The notes under the pieces: generated by a model
Told to the model about the DNA's origin: nothing
Database searches by the model: none
Seen by the model: the letters and a program-made list of their open reading frames with translations, nothing else
Source: REEB95 sp963810055
GTDB lineage: Bacteria; Pseudomonadota; Alphaproteobacteria; ATCC43930; CGMCC-115725
Reading direction: 5' to 3'
DNA: 64,000 nt
Assembly (NCBI GenBank): GCA_963810055.1
Contig: CAWEME010000012.1
Location: forward strand, 124,001 to 188,000
Shown here: piece by piece, positions 1 through 8,018 of the stretch
Layout of the letters: each line of letters opens with the position of its first letter
How positions within the stretch are numbered: the first letter of the stretch is position 1
Translations under genes and position numbers: made by a program

Positions 1-996
1 AAGCCCGCCTGGCTCGCCAAGCCCAGGATGCTGTGGGCGCCCTGGGCGGCCGAAGGCGCGGCCCTGGCCGAGGCCAAGCGCGACGCCACCATCCTGGCGC
101 TCAAGGAGCAGGAGGATATCGGCATCGACATCGTCAGCGACGGCGAGATGTCTCGCCAGCATTTCGTCCACGGCTTTCTGGAAAACATCGCCGGCATCGA
201 TTTCGCCCAACGGGTCAAGATGGGCATCCGCAACAACCGCTACGAGGCCGAGGTGCCCACCGTCACCGCCGCGCTTTCCCGCAAGGGCAGCGTGCACCGG
301 ACCGAAGCGGCGATCGCGCGCGCCCACACCAAGCGCCGGCTCAAATTCACCTTGCCCGGGCCGATGACGATCATCGATACGATCGCGGATAAATTTTACG
401 GCGACCGCGTCAAGATGGCGATGCGCTTCGCCGAACTCTTGAACGAAGAGGCGCGCGAACTCGAGGCCCTCGGCTGCGACGTGATCCAGTTCGACGAGCC
501 CGCCTTCAACGTCTACATGGACGAGGTGCGCGACTGGGGCGTGGCGGCGCTGGAGCGCGCGGCCCAAGGACTGAAATGCGCCACCGCCGTCCATATCTGC
601 TACGGCTACGGCATCAAGGCGAATATCGACTGGAAGGCGGGGCTCGGGAGCGAATGGACCCAGTACGAGAAAATCTTTCCCGCCTTGGCCCAAAGCAAGA
701 TCGGCCAGGTTTCGCTCGAATGCATCAATTCGCGCGTGCCGGTGCGGCTCTTGGGACTGCTCAAGGGCAAGGACGTGCTGCTGGGCGCGATCGACGTCGC
801 CAACGACCAGGCCGAGACGCCCGAACGGGTGGCGGCGGTGCTCAAGACCGCGTTGCCCTATGTCGCGCCCGAGAAGCTTTTCCCCTGCACCAATTGCGGC
901 ATGGCGCCGATGGACCGCAAGCTCGCGCGCGACAAGCTCAAATCGCTGGTCGCGGGCGCGGCCTTGCTGCGATCCCAGCTCAAGGGGAAACGCTAG
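1..996 (+). CDS. MetE-like methyltransferase (5-prime partial)
   Basis: This is the C-terminal-domain type of cobalamin-independent methionine synthase, a single TIM barrel without the N-terminal half of classical MetE. The reading frame is open back to base 1 (KPAWLAKPR precedes the first Met at 28), so the true start lies outside the window. The zinc-site pattern of the family is visible: H-x-C in VHICYG, Glu in VSLECIN and Cys in CTNCGM. By family it would transfer a methyl group to a thiol or homocysteine-like acceptor using a folate or other donor. The donor and acceptor are unknown for this subgroup. It is the first of three MetE-like genes in the window, and it is more distant from the other two than they are from each other. 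Confidence 0.85.
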   Translation, partial: KPAWLAKPRMLWAPWAAEGAALAEAKRDATILALKEQEDIGIDIVSDGEMSRQHFVHGFLENIAGIDFAQRVKMGIRNNRYEAEVPTVTAALSRKGSVHRTEAAIARAHTKRRLKFTLPGPMTIIDTIADKFYGDRVKMAMRFAELLNEEARELEALGCDVIQFDEPAFNVYMDEVRDWGVAALERAAQGLKCATAVHICYGYGIKANIDWKAGLGSEWTQYEKIFPALAQSKIGQVSLECINSRVPVRLLGLLKGKDVLLGAIDVANDQAETPERVAAVLKTALPYVAPEKLFPCTNCGMAPMDRKLARDKLKSLVAGAALLRSQLKGKR

Positions 997-1132
997 CGCA
1001 ACGCTTGCCGGAACCGCGCTGGCGCGGATGAACATCATTTAATTTTGCAGTCAAAATACCACCAAAGTTTGGTGCCCTCCTATGCCGCAGCGGAGGGTCA
1101 TTCGGCCCTCGCCCTAATTTCGGAGGTCCAAC

Positions 1133-1475
1133 ATGACATGGAAGACAGCTTTGGCGGTGTCCGTCGCGGCGCTCGGCTTGTTGGCGTGGTCGCCCTATTC
1201 CGGCGTCACCCCGGCCTCGGCCGCCTGCATGGCGGGCGATCACCTCGATTCCTCGACCGCCCGGCAAGCGGCCAAGAAGATGGAACAGGCCGGCTATGCC
1301 AAGGTGCATGACCTGAAGAAGGGGTGCGACAATTTCTGGCATGCCGTCGCTCATGCGAAACGGCAAGCCGGACGAAATCGTGCTCTCGCCCCAGGGCAAG
1401 GTCATGCTCGAAGGCATGAGCCGGGTGGCCGCCGAAGGCGCGACCTTCCCGCAGCAGAGCGCGCAGGCACGCTGA
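1133..1475 (+). pseudogene. Secreted PepSY-like protein, frameshifted
   Basis: A good ribosome site (GGAGG, 7 bases before ATG 1133) starts a protein with a cleavable signal peptide ending near ASAA. A PepSY-like segment follows (AAKKMEQAGYAKVHDLKKGC, then DNFWH). Around base 1343-1353 the natural continuation moves by one base: the second frame reads MRNGKPDEIVLSPQGKVM and ends at a TGA at 1473-1475. In the starting frame the ORF runs on to 1717 as low-complexity Arg/Gly sequence. Joined, the product would be about 114 residues of periplasmic protein. The neighbour at 1554 has a related fold and may be a paralogue. A sequencing error cannot be excluded. Function is unknown. Confidence 0.7.
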
Positions 1476-1553
1476 CCCGGATCGGAACGGCGGCGCGCCT
1501 CAAGCGCGTCGCCGCGCCGGCGCCAGAGAACATCTTGTCCGATGGAGGAAACC

Positions 1554-1925
1554 ATGAAACCAGCTTTGTCCTTCGCCCTCGCCGCCGGCCTGGCCGTCGC
1601 CGCCGGATCGGCCTTCGCCCAGAATGTAGGCAATCCGGTATTGGGCACCCCGCCGCATGCGCTGGGCTCGCCCGCGCCGGCGCCGGCGCCAAATCCGGCG
1701 GGCCAGGCGGCGGCTAAACCCGCGGCTTCCGTGAACGGCTACAATCCCGAAAATCCCGAGGCCAGCAGCGCCACCGACGCCTTGAATCTGCTCGAAGCCC
1801 GCGGCTACGCCAATTTCAGCAATTTCACCGCCGACGGAAACGGCTTCCGCGCGACCGTCGTCAATGGCGGCCGGGCTTCCCAGGTTTCGATCGATCCGCG
1901 CACCGGCACGGTCGGCGGCGTTTGA
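1554..1925 (+). CDS. Secreted PepSY-like protein
   Basis: The start is ATG 1554, which sits 5 bases after GGAGG. An upstream in-frame ATG at 1542 overlaps that ribosome site and is less likely. The protein has 123 residues: an N-terminal signal peptide ending at SAFA, a Pro/Ala-rich linker, and a C-terminal 50-residue segment (ALNLLEARGYANF, then VSIDPRTGTVGG). This resembles a PepSY-type beta-alpha unit found in periplasmic proteins. It probably forms a two-gene unit with the frameshifted gene at 1133. No specific role can be assigned; PepSY domains are often inhibitory or regulatory. Confidence 0.7.
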   Translation: MKPALSFALAAGLAVAAGSAFAQNVGNPVLGTPPHALGSPAPAPAPNPAGQAAAKPAASVNGYNPENPEASSATDALNLLEARGYANFSNFTADGNGFRATVVNGGRASQVSIDPRTGTVGGV

Positions 1926-2028
1926 GAAAATAACCGCATAGCACAGGCGGGCGTAGCTCCCTAAGAGCGAAGCCAAATCTGAAGGCCGAATCCGGGCCTT
2001 CGCTGTCGTGCGAAGCTAAATCGAAGCA

Positions 2029-3498
2029 CTAATCGCGGACATGGACCACGGCGGTGTCGTCGGCATATAGCCGCCGCCAGCCGGGCAGATGGTCCATCAG
2101 CGTCACCGCCGTGGTGTTGGCGGCGAAGAGCGTCCAGCCGATGTGATATTGGTCCAGCAGCTTGGGCAGATCGTCGCTGACGCCGCGTGTCGCCTCGACA
2201 TAGCGTTTCAGGAAATCGTCGCCGTAGAGATCGGCGCGGCCGTCGATGAAGGGCGGGATGCCTTCGAAGATGAGATAGCCGCCGAAGCCGTAATCGTTCA
2301 TCACCGGGCCGGTGACATGCGCGTCCTCGGCCGCCTGGAGCGCCGCCGCGGGGGTGTAGCCGTCGGGCGCGCGGGTGATGGGATGCGCCAGATAGACGGC
2401 GCTCAAGCCGGCGAAGAGACCGAGCGCGCAGGCCAGCCCGGCGCGGCTCGGCCGGCCGGACAGATCGGCGAAAACATCGTCCAGCCCCGAGGCGGCTTGC
2501 GGCCGGAAACGGCGCAGTTGCCGGGCTACCGCTTCGGCGACCAGGAGCGGCGCCGCCAGCCCGAGGATTTCGGCATGGCGTTGATGGGCGAGGCTCAGGT
2601 GCAAGAGCAGCAGCAGCATGAATACCCGCGTCCAGGGCAGCTTCAGCCCCAGCGACAAGGCGGCGAACAGCGCCAGCATCAGCCAGATTTCGAGCGGCTG
2701 CACGGTCTGGAAATTCGGGCTTTGCCATTCGACCAGCACCGAGAGCGCGAATTTCATCTGCATCAGCCGCCACGGCAAGAGCAGCCCCCCGACCCCGTTG
2801 GGCGTGAGCAGGCAGGCCAGGAATGACAGCGCCAGGAACGGCGTCCATTGGCGGATAATTTCGCGGCGCTGCGCCGGCGATTTCGCGGCGATCACGGCCT
2901 CGCCGGCAAAGAGCGCCGCGAACAGAAGGCCCAGCACATAGCCGCCGTGCAGATTGGCCCAGAGCATCATCAGCAATGCCAAATAAAGCGGCGGCGCGCG
3001 GTTTTCGGATCGCGCGGCGGCGAGGGAAGCGAACCAGATCACCAAAACCGGCAGCGTCAGCACATGCGGCCGCGCCAGCAGATGCGGCAGCGCCATGCCC
3101 CAGGCCGCCGCCATGCCGGCCAAGGCGTGGACCGGCTCCAGATAACGCAGCAGCGCGCGGGTGAGGCAGGAAAGCGAAGCGGCGAAGCACAGCGCCGTCA
3201 GCAACACCGGCCCGTTCCAGCCGAAGCCGTCATAAAGCGGCGCGAACACCAGCTCGGCCAGCCATTCATGGGCAACCCAAGGCGCGCCCGCCATCGAGCT
3301 GGAAAAGATGTCGACATGGGGGACGGCGTGGTGGGCGATGATCCAGCGCCCGGCCAGGATGTGCCAATAGGTGTCGGGATCGCCCAGCAGACCGGAGCCG
3401 GAGCCGAGCACCGTGACGAAGGCCACGAGCCCGACGCAGAGCGGCAGCGAGACGCCGAAGCGGCTCTTGGGCAGGACCAAGGAAGCGGTATGCGCCAT
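2029..3498 (-). CDS. Multi-pass membrane protein, GT-C-like
   Basis: The protein has 489 residues with roughly ten hydrophobic helices. An early luminal or periplasmic loop contains DPDTYWHILAGRWI and later HEWLAELVF. An acidic DxD-like loop after the first helix and a soluble C-terminal tail are typical of uncharacterised GT-C-like membrane glycosyltransferases that use polyprenyl-phosphate sugars. I see no motif naming the sugar or acceptor. It is divergent from the proline iminopeptidase gene and is probably a single-gene unit. The membrane topology is visible; the glycosyltransferase role is inferred. Confidence 0.65.
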   Translation of the reverse strand: MAHTASLVLPKSRFGVSLPLCVGLVAFVTVLGSGSGLLGDPDTYWHILAGRWIIAHHAVPHVDIFSSSMAGAPWVAHEWLAELVFAPLYDGFGWNGPVLLTALCFAASLSCLTRALLRYLEPVHALAGMAAAWGMALPHLLARPHVLTLPVLVIWFASLAAARSENRAPPLYLALLMMLWANLHGGYVLGLLFAALFAGEAVIAAKSPAQRREIIRQWTPFLALSFLACLLTPNGVGGLLLPWRLMQMKFALSVLVEWQSPNFQTVQPLEIWLMLALFAALSLGLKLPWTRVFMLLLLLHLSLAHQRHAEILGLAAPLLVAEAVARQLRRFRPQAASGLDDVFADLSGRPSRAGLACALGLFAGLSAVYLAHPITRAPDGYTPAAALQAAEDAHVTGPVMNDYGFGGYLIFEGIPPFIDGRADLYGDDFLKRYVEATRGVSDDLPKLLDQYHIGWTLFAANTTAVTLMDHLPGWRRLYADDTAVVHVRD

Positions 3499-3582
3499 CG
3501 CGGCAGTTAAGCGCCGAGATGGTTAATGAAAGCTTGCGCCCGCTTGCCCTTTCTTCGCGCCGGCCTTTAGACTGGCGCGGTC

Positions 3583-4551
3583 ATGCCCGATAATCCCCGC
3601 CTCGGCCGCCAGGACCTGTTCCCCCCGATCGAGCCCTATCAGAGCGGCGCGCTCGCGCTCGACCGGCTGCACACCATGTATTGGGAGCAGTCGGGCAATC
3701 CCTCGGGCGTGCCGGCGGTGTTTCTCCATGGCGGCCCGGGCGCCGGCGCCACCCCCACCCACCGCCGCTTCTTCGATCCGAATTTCTACCGCATCGTCGT
3801 GTTCGACCAGCGCGGCTCCGGACGCTCGACGCCGCTGGGCGAGACCAAGGACAACGATCTTCCCCATCTGATCGCCGACATCGAGCGGCTCAGGATCCAT
3901 CTCGGCGTCCAGCGCTGGCTGGTGTTCGGCGGCTCCTGGGGTTCGACCTTGGCGCTCGCCTATGCCGAAGCCTTTCCCGAACGCTGCCTCGGCCTGGTGC
4001 TGCGCGGCATCTTCCTGTGCCGCCAGAGCGAGATCGACTGGTTCCTTTACGGCATGCGCGCGGTTTTCCCCGAGGCCTGGCGGGCCTTCGCCACCTTCGT
4101 GCCCGAAGGCGAGCGCAACGATCTGCTCGCGGCCTATTTGAAGCGGCTGGAAAATTCCAATCCCGCGGTGCATCTGCCGGCGGCGCGCGCCTGGAGCACC
4201 TATGAGGGCGTGTGCTCGACCCTGCTTCCGAGTCCGGACACGGTCGCGGCCTTCGGCGAGGACCGCATGGCCCTGGGCCTGGCGCGGATCGAGGCGCATT
4301 ACTTCCGCCGCAACGTGATCGGGCCCAAGCACGATTTGATCGCGCGGATCGGCCGCATCCGCGCGCTGCCGGGGGTCATCGTCCAGGGCCGCTACGACAT
4401 GGTGTGCCCGATCGCCTCGGCCGACGCGCTGCACCAGGCCTGGCCCGAGGCGCATTACGTGATCGTGCCCGACGCCGGCCATTCGGCCATGGAGCCGGGC
4501 ATCCGCGCCGAGTTGGTGGCGGCGACCGAGCGCTTGAAACGAAGGCTTTAG
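3583..4551 (+). CDS. pip: Proline iminopeptidase
   Basis: The protein has 322 residues, the usual length of the S33 alpha/beta-hydrolase aminopeptidase that removes N-terminal proline from peptides in the cytoplasm. It shows the oxyanion HGGPGAG near residue 50, FDQRGSGRS near 75-82, the nucleophile elbow GGSWGS with Ser118, and a C-terminal HS-containing segment (DAGHSAMEPG) supplying the catalytic His. The start at ATG 3583 is not preceded by a clear Shine-Dalgarno. The next gene begins about 100 bases downstream, so the two may be separately transcribed. Confidence 0.93.
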   Translation: MPDNPRLGRQDLFPPIEPYQSGALALDRLHTMYWEQSGNPSGVPAVFLHGGPGAGATPTHRRFFDPNFYRIVVFDQRGSGRSTPLGETKDNDLPHLIADIERLRIHLGVQRWLVFGGSWGSTLALAYAEAFPERCLGLVLRGIFLCRQSEIDWFLYGMRAVFPEAWRAFATFVPEGERNDLLAAYLKRLENSNPAVHLPAARAWSTYEGVCSTLLPSPDTVAAFGEDRMALGLARIEAHYFRRNVIGPKHDLIARIGRIRALPGVIVQGRYDMVCPIASADALHQAWPEAHYVIVPDAGHSAMEPGIRAELVAATERLKRRL

Positions 4552-4651
4552 CCGTTTCCCAATAAGGCCTTAGCCTTTTCCAGAGCGGCCTTGCCAGAAC
4601 CGGGCCAAGCCCTAAGATGGCCGCACTGCGTGGGATTGGGGGGTTCCATTG

Positions 4652-5185
4652 ATGCCGGTGAATTGGGCAAGACGAACCGCGCTCGGCGCGGTTCTGGGCG
4701 CGGCCTTGTGCCTCGGGCCGGGCGCCGCGCGCGCCGATTGGCTGACGGATCTGACCGGGAACGATCCCGGCCTGCTGGCGGTCGGCGGCGGCATGTACGA
4801 TTTCCTCCACAACAACAAGGCCTGGGAAGGCCGCGCCGAATACGATTTCGCCCACGGTTATTATTTCGTCCACCCGATGATGGGCATCTTCGGCACCAAC
4901 CGGACATCCGGCTTCGCCTATGCCGGATTCAACCTCGATCTGCATATCGGCGACCATTTCGCGATCGTGCCCAACGCCGCGATGGGTTATTACCACCAGG
5001 GCGACGGCAAGAATCTGGGCGAGGCCTTCGAGTTCAAGACCGGCGCGCGGTTCGATTACGTCTTCCATGACGCCTCGCGCATCGGCATCGCCTTCGACCA
5101 TATTTCCAACGCCGGCTTCAGCAGCAAGAACCCCGGCGAGGAGAACATCCTGCTGGAGTTCTCCTTCCCGATCGGCAGCTGGTAA
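4652..5185 (+). CDS. Lipid A 3-O-deacylase, PagL-like
   Basis: The 177-residue protein has a signal peptide ending near ARA (residue 28), followed by alternating beta-strand sequence ending in an aromatic C-terminus (FPIGSW), typical of an outer-membrane beta-barrel. The PagL-type active site is visible as FDHISNAGFS, with His150 and Ser152, followed by an acidic NPGEE that can complete the triad. By family it removes the 3-O-linked acyl chain of lipid A at the outer membrane. ATG 4652 is preferred over a TTG one codon earlier; a G-rich run at 4638-4643 can serve as ribosome site. The DUF599 gene follows 10 bases later and is probably co-transcribed. Confidence 0.85.
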   Translation: MPVNWARRTALGAVLGAALCLGPGAARADWLTDLTGNDPGLLAVGGGMYDFLHNNKAWEGRAEYDFAHGYYFVHPMMGIFGTNRTSGFAYAGFNLDLHIGDHFAIVPNAAMGYYHQGDGKNLGEAFEFKTGARFDYVFHDASRIGIAFDHISNAGFSSKNPGEENILLEFSFPIGSW

Positions 5186-5195
5186 GCAAGGCGCC

Positions 5196-5915
5196 ATGTC
5201 CTTCGATCTGAGCCCGTTCGACTGGGCGGCATTGCTGTGGTTTTTGCTCGTCTGGCTGGGTTACGACTGCCTGAGCGCGCGCATGACTTTCGCCGGGCGC
5301 AGCATCAACGAGAGCATGAAAGCGGTGCGCATCCAGTGGATGGACGAGATGGTGCGGCGTGACATGCGCATGGGCGACGCCTCGCTGCTCGGCCACGCCA
5401 TCGCCAGCGTCACCTTCTTCGCCTCGACCACCATGATCATAATCGCGGGATTGGTCGGCGTGTTGGGCGATATCGGCCAGGCCTATGACGTGACTTCGGC
5501 TTTGCGCTTCGCCGCGAAGATGAGCCAGAGCCTGTTCGAAGCGAAGGTGCTGGTGATCCTGGGCGTGTTCGTCGTGGCGTTCTTCCGCTTTGCCTGGGCG
5601 CTCCGGCAATACAACTATCTCTGCGCGCTGATCGGCGCCGCGCCTTCGCCGGGCGAGAAGCGGCAACACCGGCGCGCGGTGGCCGATCTGGCCCAGCTCT
5701 TGACCCTGGCCGTCACCAGCTTCAACCAGGGACTGCGCAGCTATTATTTCGCGCTCTGCGTGCTGGTATGGATCGCCGGTCCCGGCTGGTTCGCGCTCGC
5801 CACGCTGGGCGTGGTCGTGGTGCTGATCCGGCATCATTACCGCTCGGCCGCCTCGCGCCTGATTACGGCGCATGCGGCGCAATTCCTTCGCGATAAAGAC
5901 CGCAGCGGGCGCTAG
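5196..5915 (+). CDS. DUF599 family membrane protein
   Basis: The 239-residue inner membrane protein has four to five hydrophobic segments: an N-terminal helix (ALLWFLLVWLGY), two central helices and a C-terminal pair near residues 185-210. The cytosolic loop with SINESMKAVRIQWM and RRDMRMGDASLLG matches the DUF599 family as I know it. Function is unknown. It follows the PagL-like gene by 10 bases, so a joint transcript is likely, although no functional tie to lipid A is established. Confidence 0.8.
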   Translation: MSFDLSPFDWAALLWFLLVWLGYDCLSARMTFAGRSINESMKAVRIQWMDEMVRRDMRMGDASLLGHAIASVTFFASTTMIIIAGLVGVLGDIGQAYDVTSALRFAAKMSQSLFEAKVLVILGVFVVAFFRFAWALRQYNYLCALIGAAPSPGEKRQHRRAVADLAQLLTLAVTSFNQGLRSYYFALCVLVWIAGPGWFALATLGVVVVLIRHHYRSAASRLITAHAAQFLRDKDRSGR

Positions 5916-5944
5916 ACCGGCCCACTCCCCGCCGCTCGATCGGC

Positions 5945-6060
5945 TTGCGCGCTTTGCGCGCGCGGGGGCGACGGAACGAAGGCGTCCGTCAGACGGTCGC
6001 GTCGCCGCCCCCGCCGCCCGGTTAGTTTGCGCGCGTCCCGCGCGCGGGAGCGGCAAAAAC
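5945..6060. repeat. GC-rich palindromic intergenic sequence
   Basis: Between the convergent genes at 5915 and 6075 lies a very GC-rich stretch. It has several self-complementary runs, for example CCGTCAGACGG near 5988, and GGGGGCGACG paired imperfectly with CGTCGCCGCCCCC. It may be a REP-like element or part of a bidirectional terminator. No T-tract follows and no second copy was recognised in the window. Confidence 0.3.
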
Positions 6061-6074
6061 ATAAGAGGCCGTGC

Positions 6075-6377
6075 TCAAACGGTGGCGTCTCCGCCATCCA
6101 CGATCACGTTCTCGACCTCGCCCGCGCCGCCCCGGCGGAAAGCGGCCGCCTCCTGATATTCCTTCGATTGGAAACAAGCCACCCCGGCTTCGAGCGTGGG
6201 GAATTCGATGACGATGAAGCGGTGGAATTTTTCAGGGCCCTCCATGATCCGGTAGCGGCCGCCGCGCGCCAGCACCCGGCCCTTGTGCTTGGCGACGATG
6301 GCCGGCACGCGGTCGGTGTATTTCTTGTATTCGACCGGATCGACGATGCGCGCACGCGCCACCCAATAAGCCGGCAT
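6075..6377 (-). CDS. DUF1330 family protein
   Basis: The 100-residue protein belongs to the small ferredoxin-like alpha/beta-barrel DUF1330 family. It starts MPAYWVARARIVDPVEYKKY and carries the typical RGGRYRIMEGP and RFIVIEFPTLEAG blocks. These proteins are small, probably dimeric cytoplasmic proteins without an established reaction. It is a single gene, convergent with DUF599 and divergent from the AT-rich region that drives the PEP-CTERM cassettes. Confidence 0.88.
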   Translation of the reverse strand: MPAYWVARARIVDPVEYKKYTDRVPAIVAKHKGRVLARGGRYRIMEGPEKFHRFIVIEFPTLEAGVACFQSKEYQEAAAFRRGGAGEVENVIVDGGDATV

Positions 6378-6479
6378 GAAGCCCTCCCTCCGTCGTGGTT
6401 ACGATCCGTCAACCCTAACGGTTTTTTACCAAAATAAAACCCTGGAATGAACTGGCTTTCTTGCATCCTCTTCAAATAT

Positions 6480-6565
6480 TCGATAAAATTTTATTAAATA
6501 TCGTCTTGATTATACTTGAATTATGCTTAATTTATACTTGCATTTTAGACGATATTACTTGAAGG
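6480..6565 (+). promoter_or_regulatory. Upstream region of PEP-CTERM cassette 1 with phased repeats
   Basis: An AT-rich block in otherwise GC-rich DNA. TACTTG, TGCTTA and TACTTG start at 6513, 6524 and 6535, exactly 11 bases apart, and another TACTTG starts at 6556 (21 bases further). The same arrangement recurs before the second cassette. Direct repeats with an 11-bp period are how OmpR/PhoB-type regulators bind, so this is probably an operator. No clear -35/-10 pair with standard spacing was found. Confidence 0.6.
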
Positions 6566-6630
6566 TTTTGCGAAATGCCGCAAACTCCTGGTCACGGCCG
6601 CATTCCCGCGGCCGGCCAAAGGAGTAGAAA

Positions 6631-6834
6631 ATGAACTTCCGCCAAGTGACTCGCATCGCCGTCGTTACCGCGGCTCTTGCCCTCGCCACCGCCCCCGCTT
6701 TCGCGTGGAGCTCTGGCGGCGGCGGCTGCACCAGCAATTGCGGCGGCACCACGGTTCCGGAACCCTCGACCCTCGCCCTGTTGGGCATCGCGGTCCCGGG
6801 CGCCGCGGCTTGGATCAAGCGCAAGCTCGGCTAA
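6631..6834 (+). CDS. PEP-CTERM mini-protein 1
   Basis: The 67-residue protein has three parts: a signal peptide (MNFRQVTRIA through APAFA, residues 1-25), a 16-residue Gly-rich middle with a C-x3-C pair (CTSNC), and a PEP-CTERM sorting signal (VPEPSTLALLGIAVPGAAA, then WIKRKLG). By family knowledge an exosortase cleaves such C-termini and sends the product to the envelope or outside. The mature piece would be only about 16-20 residues. AAAGGAG 7 bases before ATG supports the start. No exosortase gene lies in this window. The following gene at 7149 is a paralogue. Confidence 0.85.
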   Translation: MNFRQVTRIAVVTAALALATAPAFAWSSGGGGCTSNCGGTTVPEPSTLALLGIAVPGAAAWIKRKLG

Positions 6835-6886
6835 TCCGGCCAATCCGGAAAGTCCTCGTACCTTCTCCTGTTCAGAGCGTGTTTTG

Positions 6887-6915
6887 GGCGGCCCCTTCAC
6901 CGGGGCCGCCTTTTT
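6887..6915 (+). terminator. Rho-independent terminator, cassette 1
   Basis: A perfect 9-bp stem (GGCGGCCCC with GGGGCCGCC), loop TTCACC, then TTTTT. It lies 52 bases after the stop of mini-protein 1. The same stem, loop and tail recur after the second cassette. Confidence 0.92.
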
Positions 6916-6999
6916 ATGCGCAGGTTTGCCCGAGCGCCCCCAACCCGCCGGGCACCCGGCCGGTGGGCCGGGCAAGGCCGGTTTCTCGAATCATCGGCA

Positions 7000-7090
7000 A
7001 ATATGGGATAAAGTTTTATTGAATTTTCCTTTGATTATACTTGTATCAGTCTTAAGTAATACTTTGATTGTTGACGTCTTCACTTGCATA
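7000..7090 (+). promoter_or_regulatory. Upstream region of PEP-CTERM cassette 2 with phased repeats
   Basis: AT-rich, and clearly related to the region at 6480: both carry CAAATAT, GATAAA and TTTTATT blocks and TTGATTATACTTG. Hexamers TACTTG, GTCTTA and TACTTT start at 7038, 7049 and 7060 (11-base period), and CACTTG starts at 7081, 21 bases further. The 11-11-21 spacing is the same as in cassette 1 although bases between the hexamers differ, which supports a conserved operator. Confidence 0.6.
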
Positions 7091-7148
7091 CTTCAAGAAA
7101 TAATGCTATTCTTTAAAAATAATGGCGCGCTTATTAAAGGAGCCGACA

Positions 7149-7343
7149 ATGTCCTTCCGCCAAGTCACCCGCATCGCCATCGCCGCCGCCGCTCTCGCCT
7201 TCGCCATCGCTCCCGCTTTCGCGGGCGGCGACGGCGGCTGCGGGGATAATTGCGGCACCTCGGTGCCGGAGCCTTCGACCCTCGCCCTGTTGGCCATCGC
7301 CATCCCGGGCGCGGCGGCCTGGATCAAGCGCAAGCTCGGCTGA
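7149..7343 (+). CDS. PEP-CTERM mini-protein 2
   Basis: The 64-residue paralogue of the gene at 6631 has a signal peptide (MSFRQVTRIA to APAFA), a 13-residue Gly/Asp-rich middle with C-x3-C (CGDNC), and the sorting signal VPEPSTLALLAIAIPGAAA followed by WIKRKLG. The start is ATG 7149, 7 bases after AAAGGAG; an in-frame ATG at 7122 would disrupt the signal peptide. The two proteins are nearly identical in targeting parts and differ in the short mature segment. This suggests small secreted Cys-containing peptides, possibly cell-surface or signalling molecules. That role is inference. Confidence 0.83.
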   Translation: MSFRQVTRIAIAAAALAFAIAPAFAGGDGGCGDNCGTSVPEPSTLALLAIAIPGAAAWIKRKLG

Positions 7344-7377
7344 TCCGGCCGGTCCGGAAAAACTTCTTCAGGTTTCG

Positions 7378-7406
7378 GGCGGCCCCTTCACCGGGGCCGC
7401 CTTTTT
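7378..7406 (+). terminator. Rho-independent terminator, cassette 2
   Basis: The same 9-bp stem (GGCGGCCCC/GGGGCCGCC), TTCACC loop and T-tract as at 6887, placed 34 bases after the stop of mini-protein 2. Conservation of both promoter side and terminator indicates a tandem duplication of the whole transcription unit. Confidence 0.92.
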
Positions 7407-7577
7407 ATGCGCGATTGCGCTTGGGCTCCCATCCGCCGCCGACCGCCAGCGCGACGTTGCAAAGCGAAGCGGCGCCGGATATGTCTTTGACCGGTCGGGC
7501 CATCGGGCCTTGACGCCCGCCGGGACCGCATCATCACCGGCGGGTTGCGGAGACAAAAGCCGCATGGGAGACCAGCG

Positions 7578-8015
7578 ATGGCCCGCGAAGCGCACGACTA
7601 CGACGACATTCCCGGCACCTTCGTGTTCGACGCCGAGCGCTGCCGCCAGGGCTACCCGATCAATTCGTTCTGCATGTCGCTGATGAAGGACGCCAACCGC
7701 AAGGCGTTCCGGGCCGACGAAGCGGGCTACATCAAGCAGTTCCACATGACGCCCGAGCAGGAACAGGCGATCCTCAAGCGCGACTACAACCGCATGCTGG
7801 AGCTCGGCGGCAACATCTATTTCACCGCGAAACTCGGCGCCACCGACGGCCACTCGTTCCAGCACTTGGCCGCGCTGATGACCGGATCGACGCAACAGGA
7901 CTACGCCGCCATGATGCTGGCCGGCGGCCGCCCGGTCGAAGGCAACCGCTCGAAATCGGGCAAGGACAGGCCGGCCAAATCGCGATCCAAATCCCATGCC
8001 AAAAAGAGGAAGTAA
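7578..8015 (+). CDS. ligA: Protocatechuate 4,5-dioxygenase alpha subunit
   Basis: The 145-residue small subunit of the extradiol ring-cleavage dioxygenase LigAB opens protocatechuate between carbons 4 and 5. The sequence has the family body (YDDIPGTFVFDAERCRQGY, NSFCMSLMKDANR, and GATDGHSFQHLAA) and a basic Lys/Ser-rich tail. LigA caps the active site formed by LigB. ATG 7578 fits the family N-terminus; a TTG at 7545 is unlikely. ligB starts 3 bases after its stop, so they are translationally linked. Confidence 0.93.
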   Translation: MAREAHDYDDIPGTFVFDAERCRQGYPINSFCMSLMKDANRKAFRADEAGYIKQFHMTPEQEQAILKRDYNRMLELGGNIYFTAKLGATDGHSFQHLAALMTGSTQQDYAAMMLAGGRPVEGNRSKSGKDRPAKSRSKSHAKKRK

Positions 8016-8018
8016 ACC

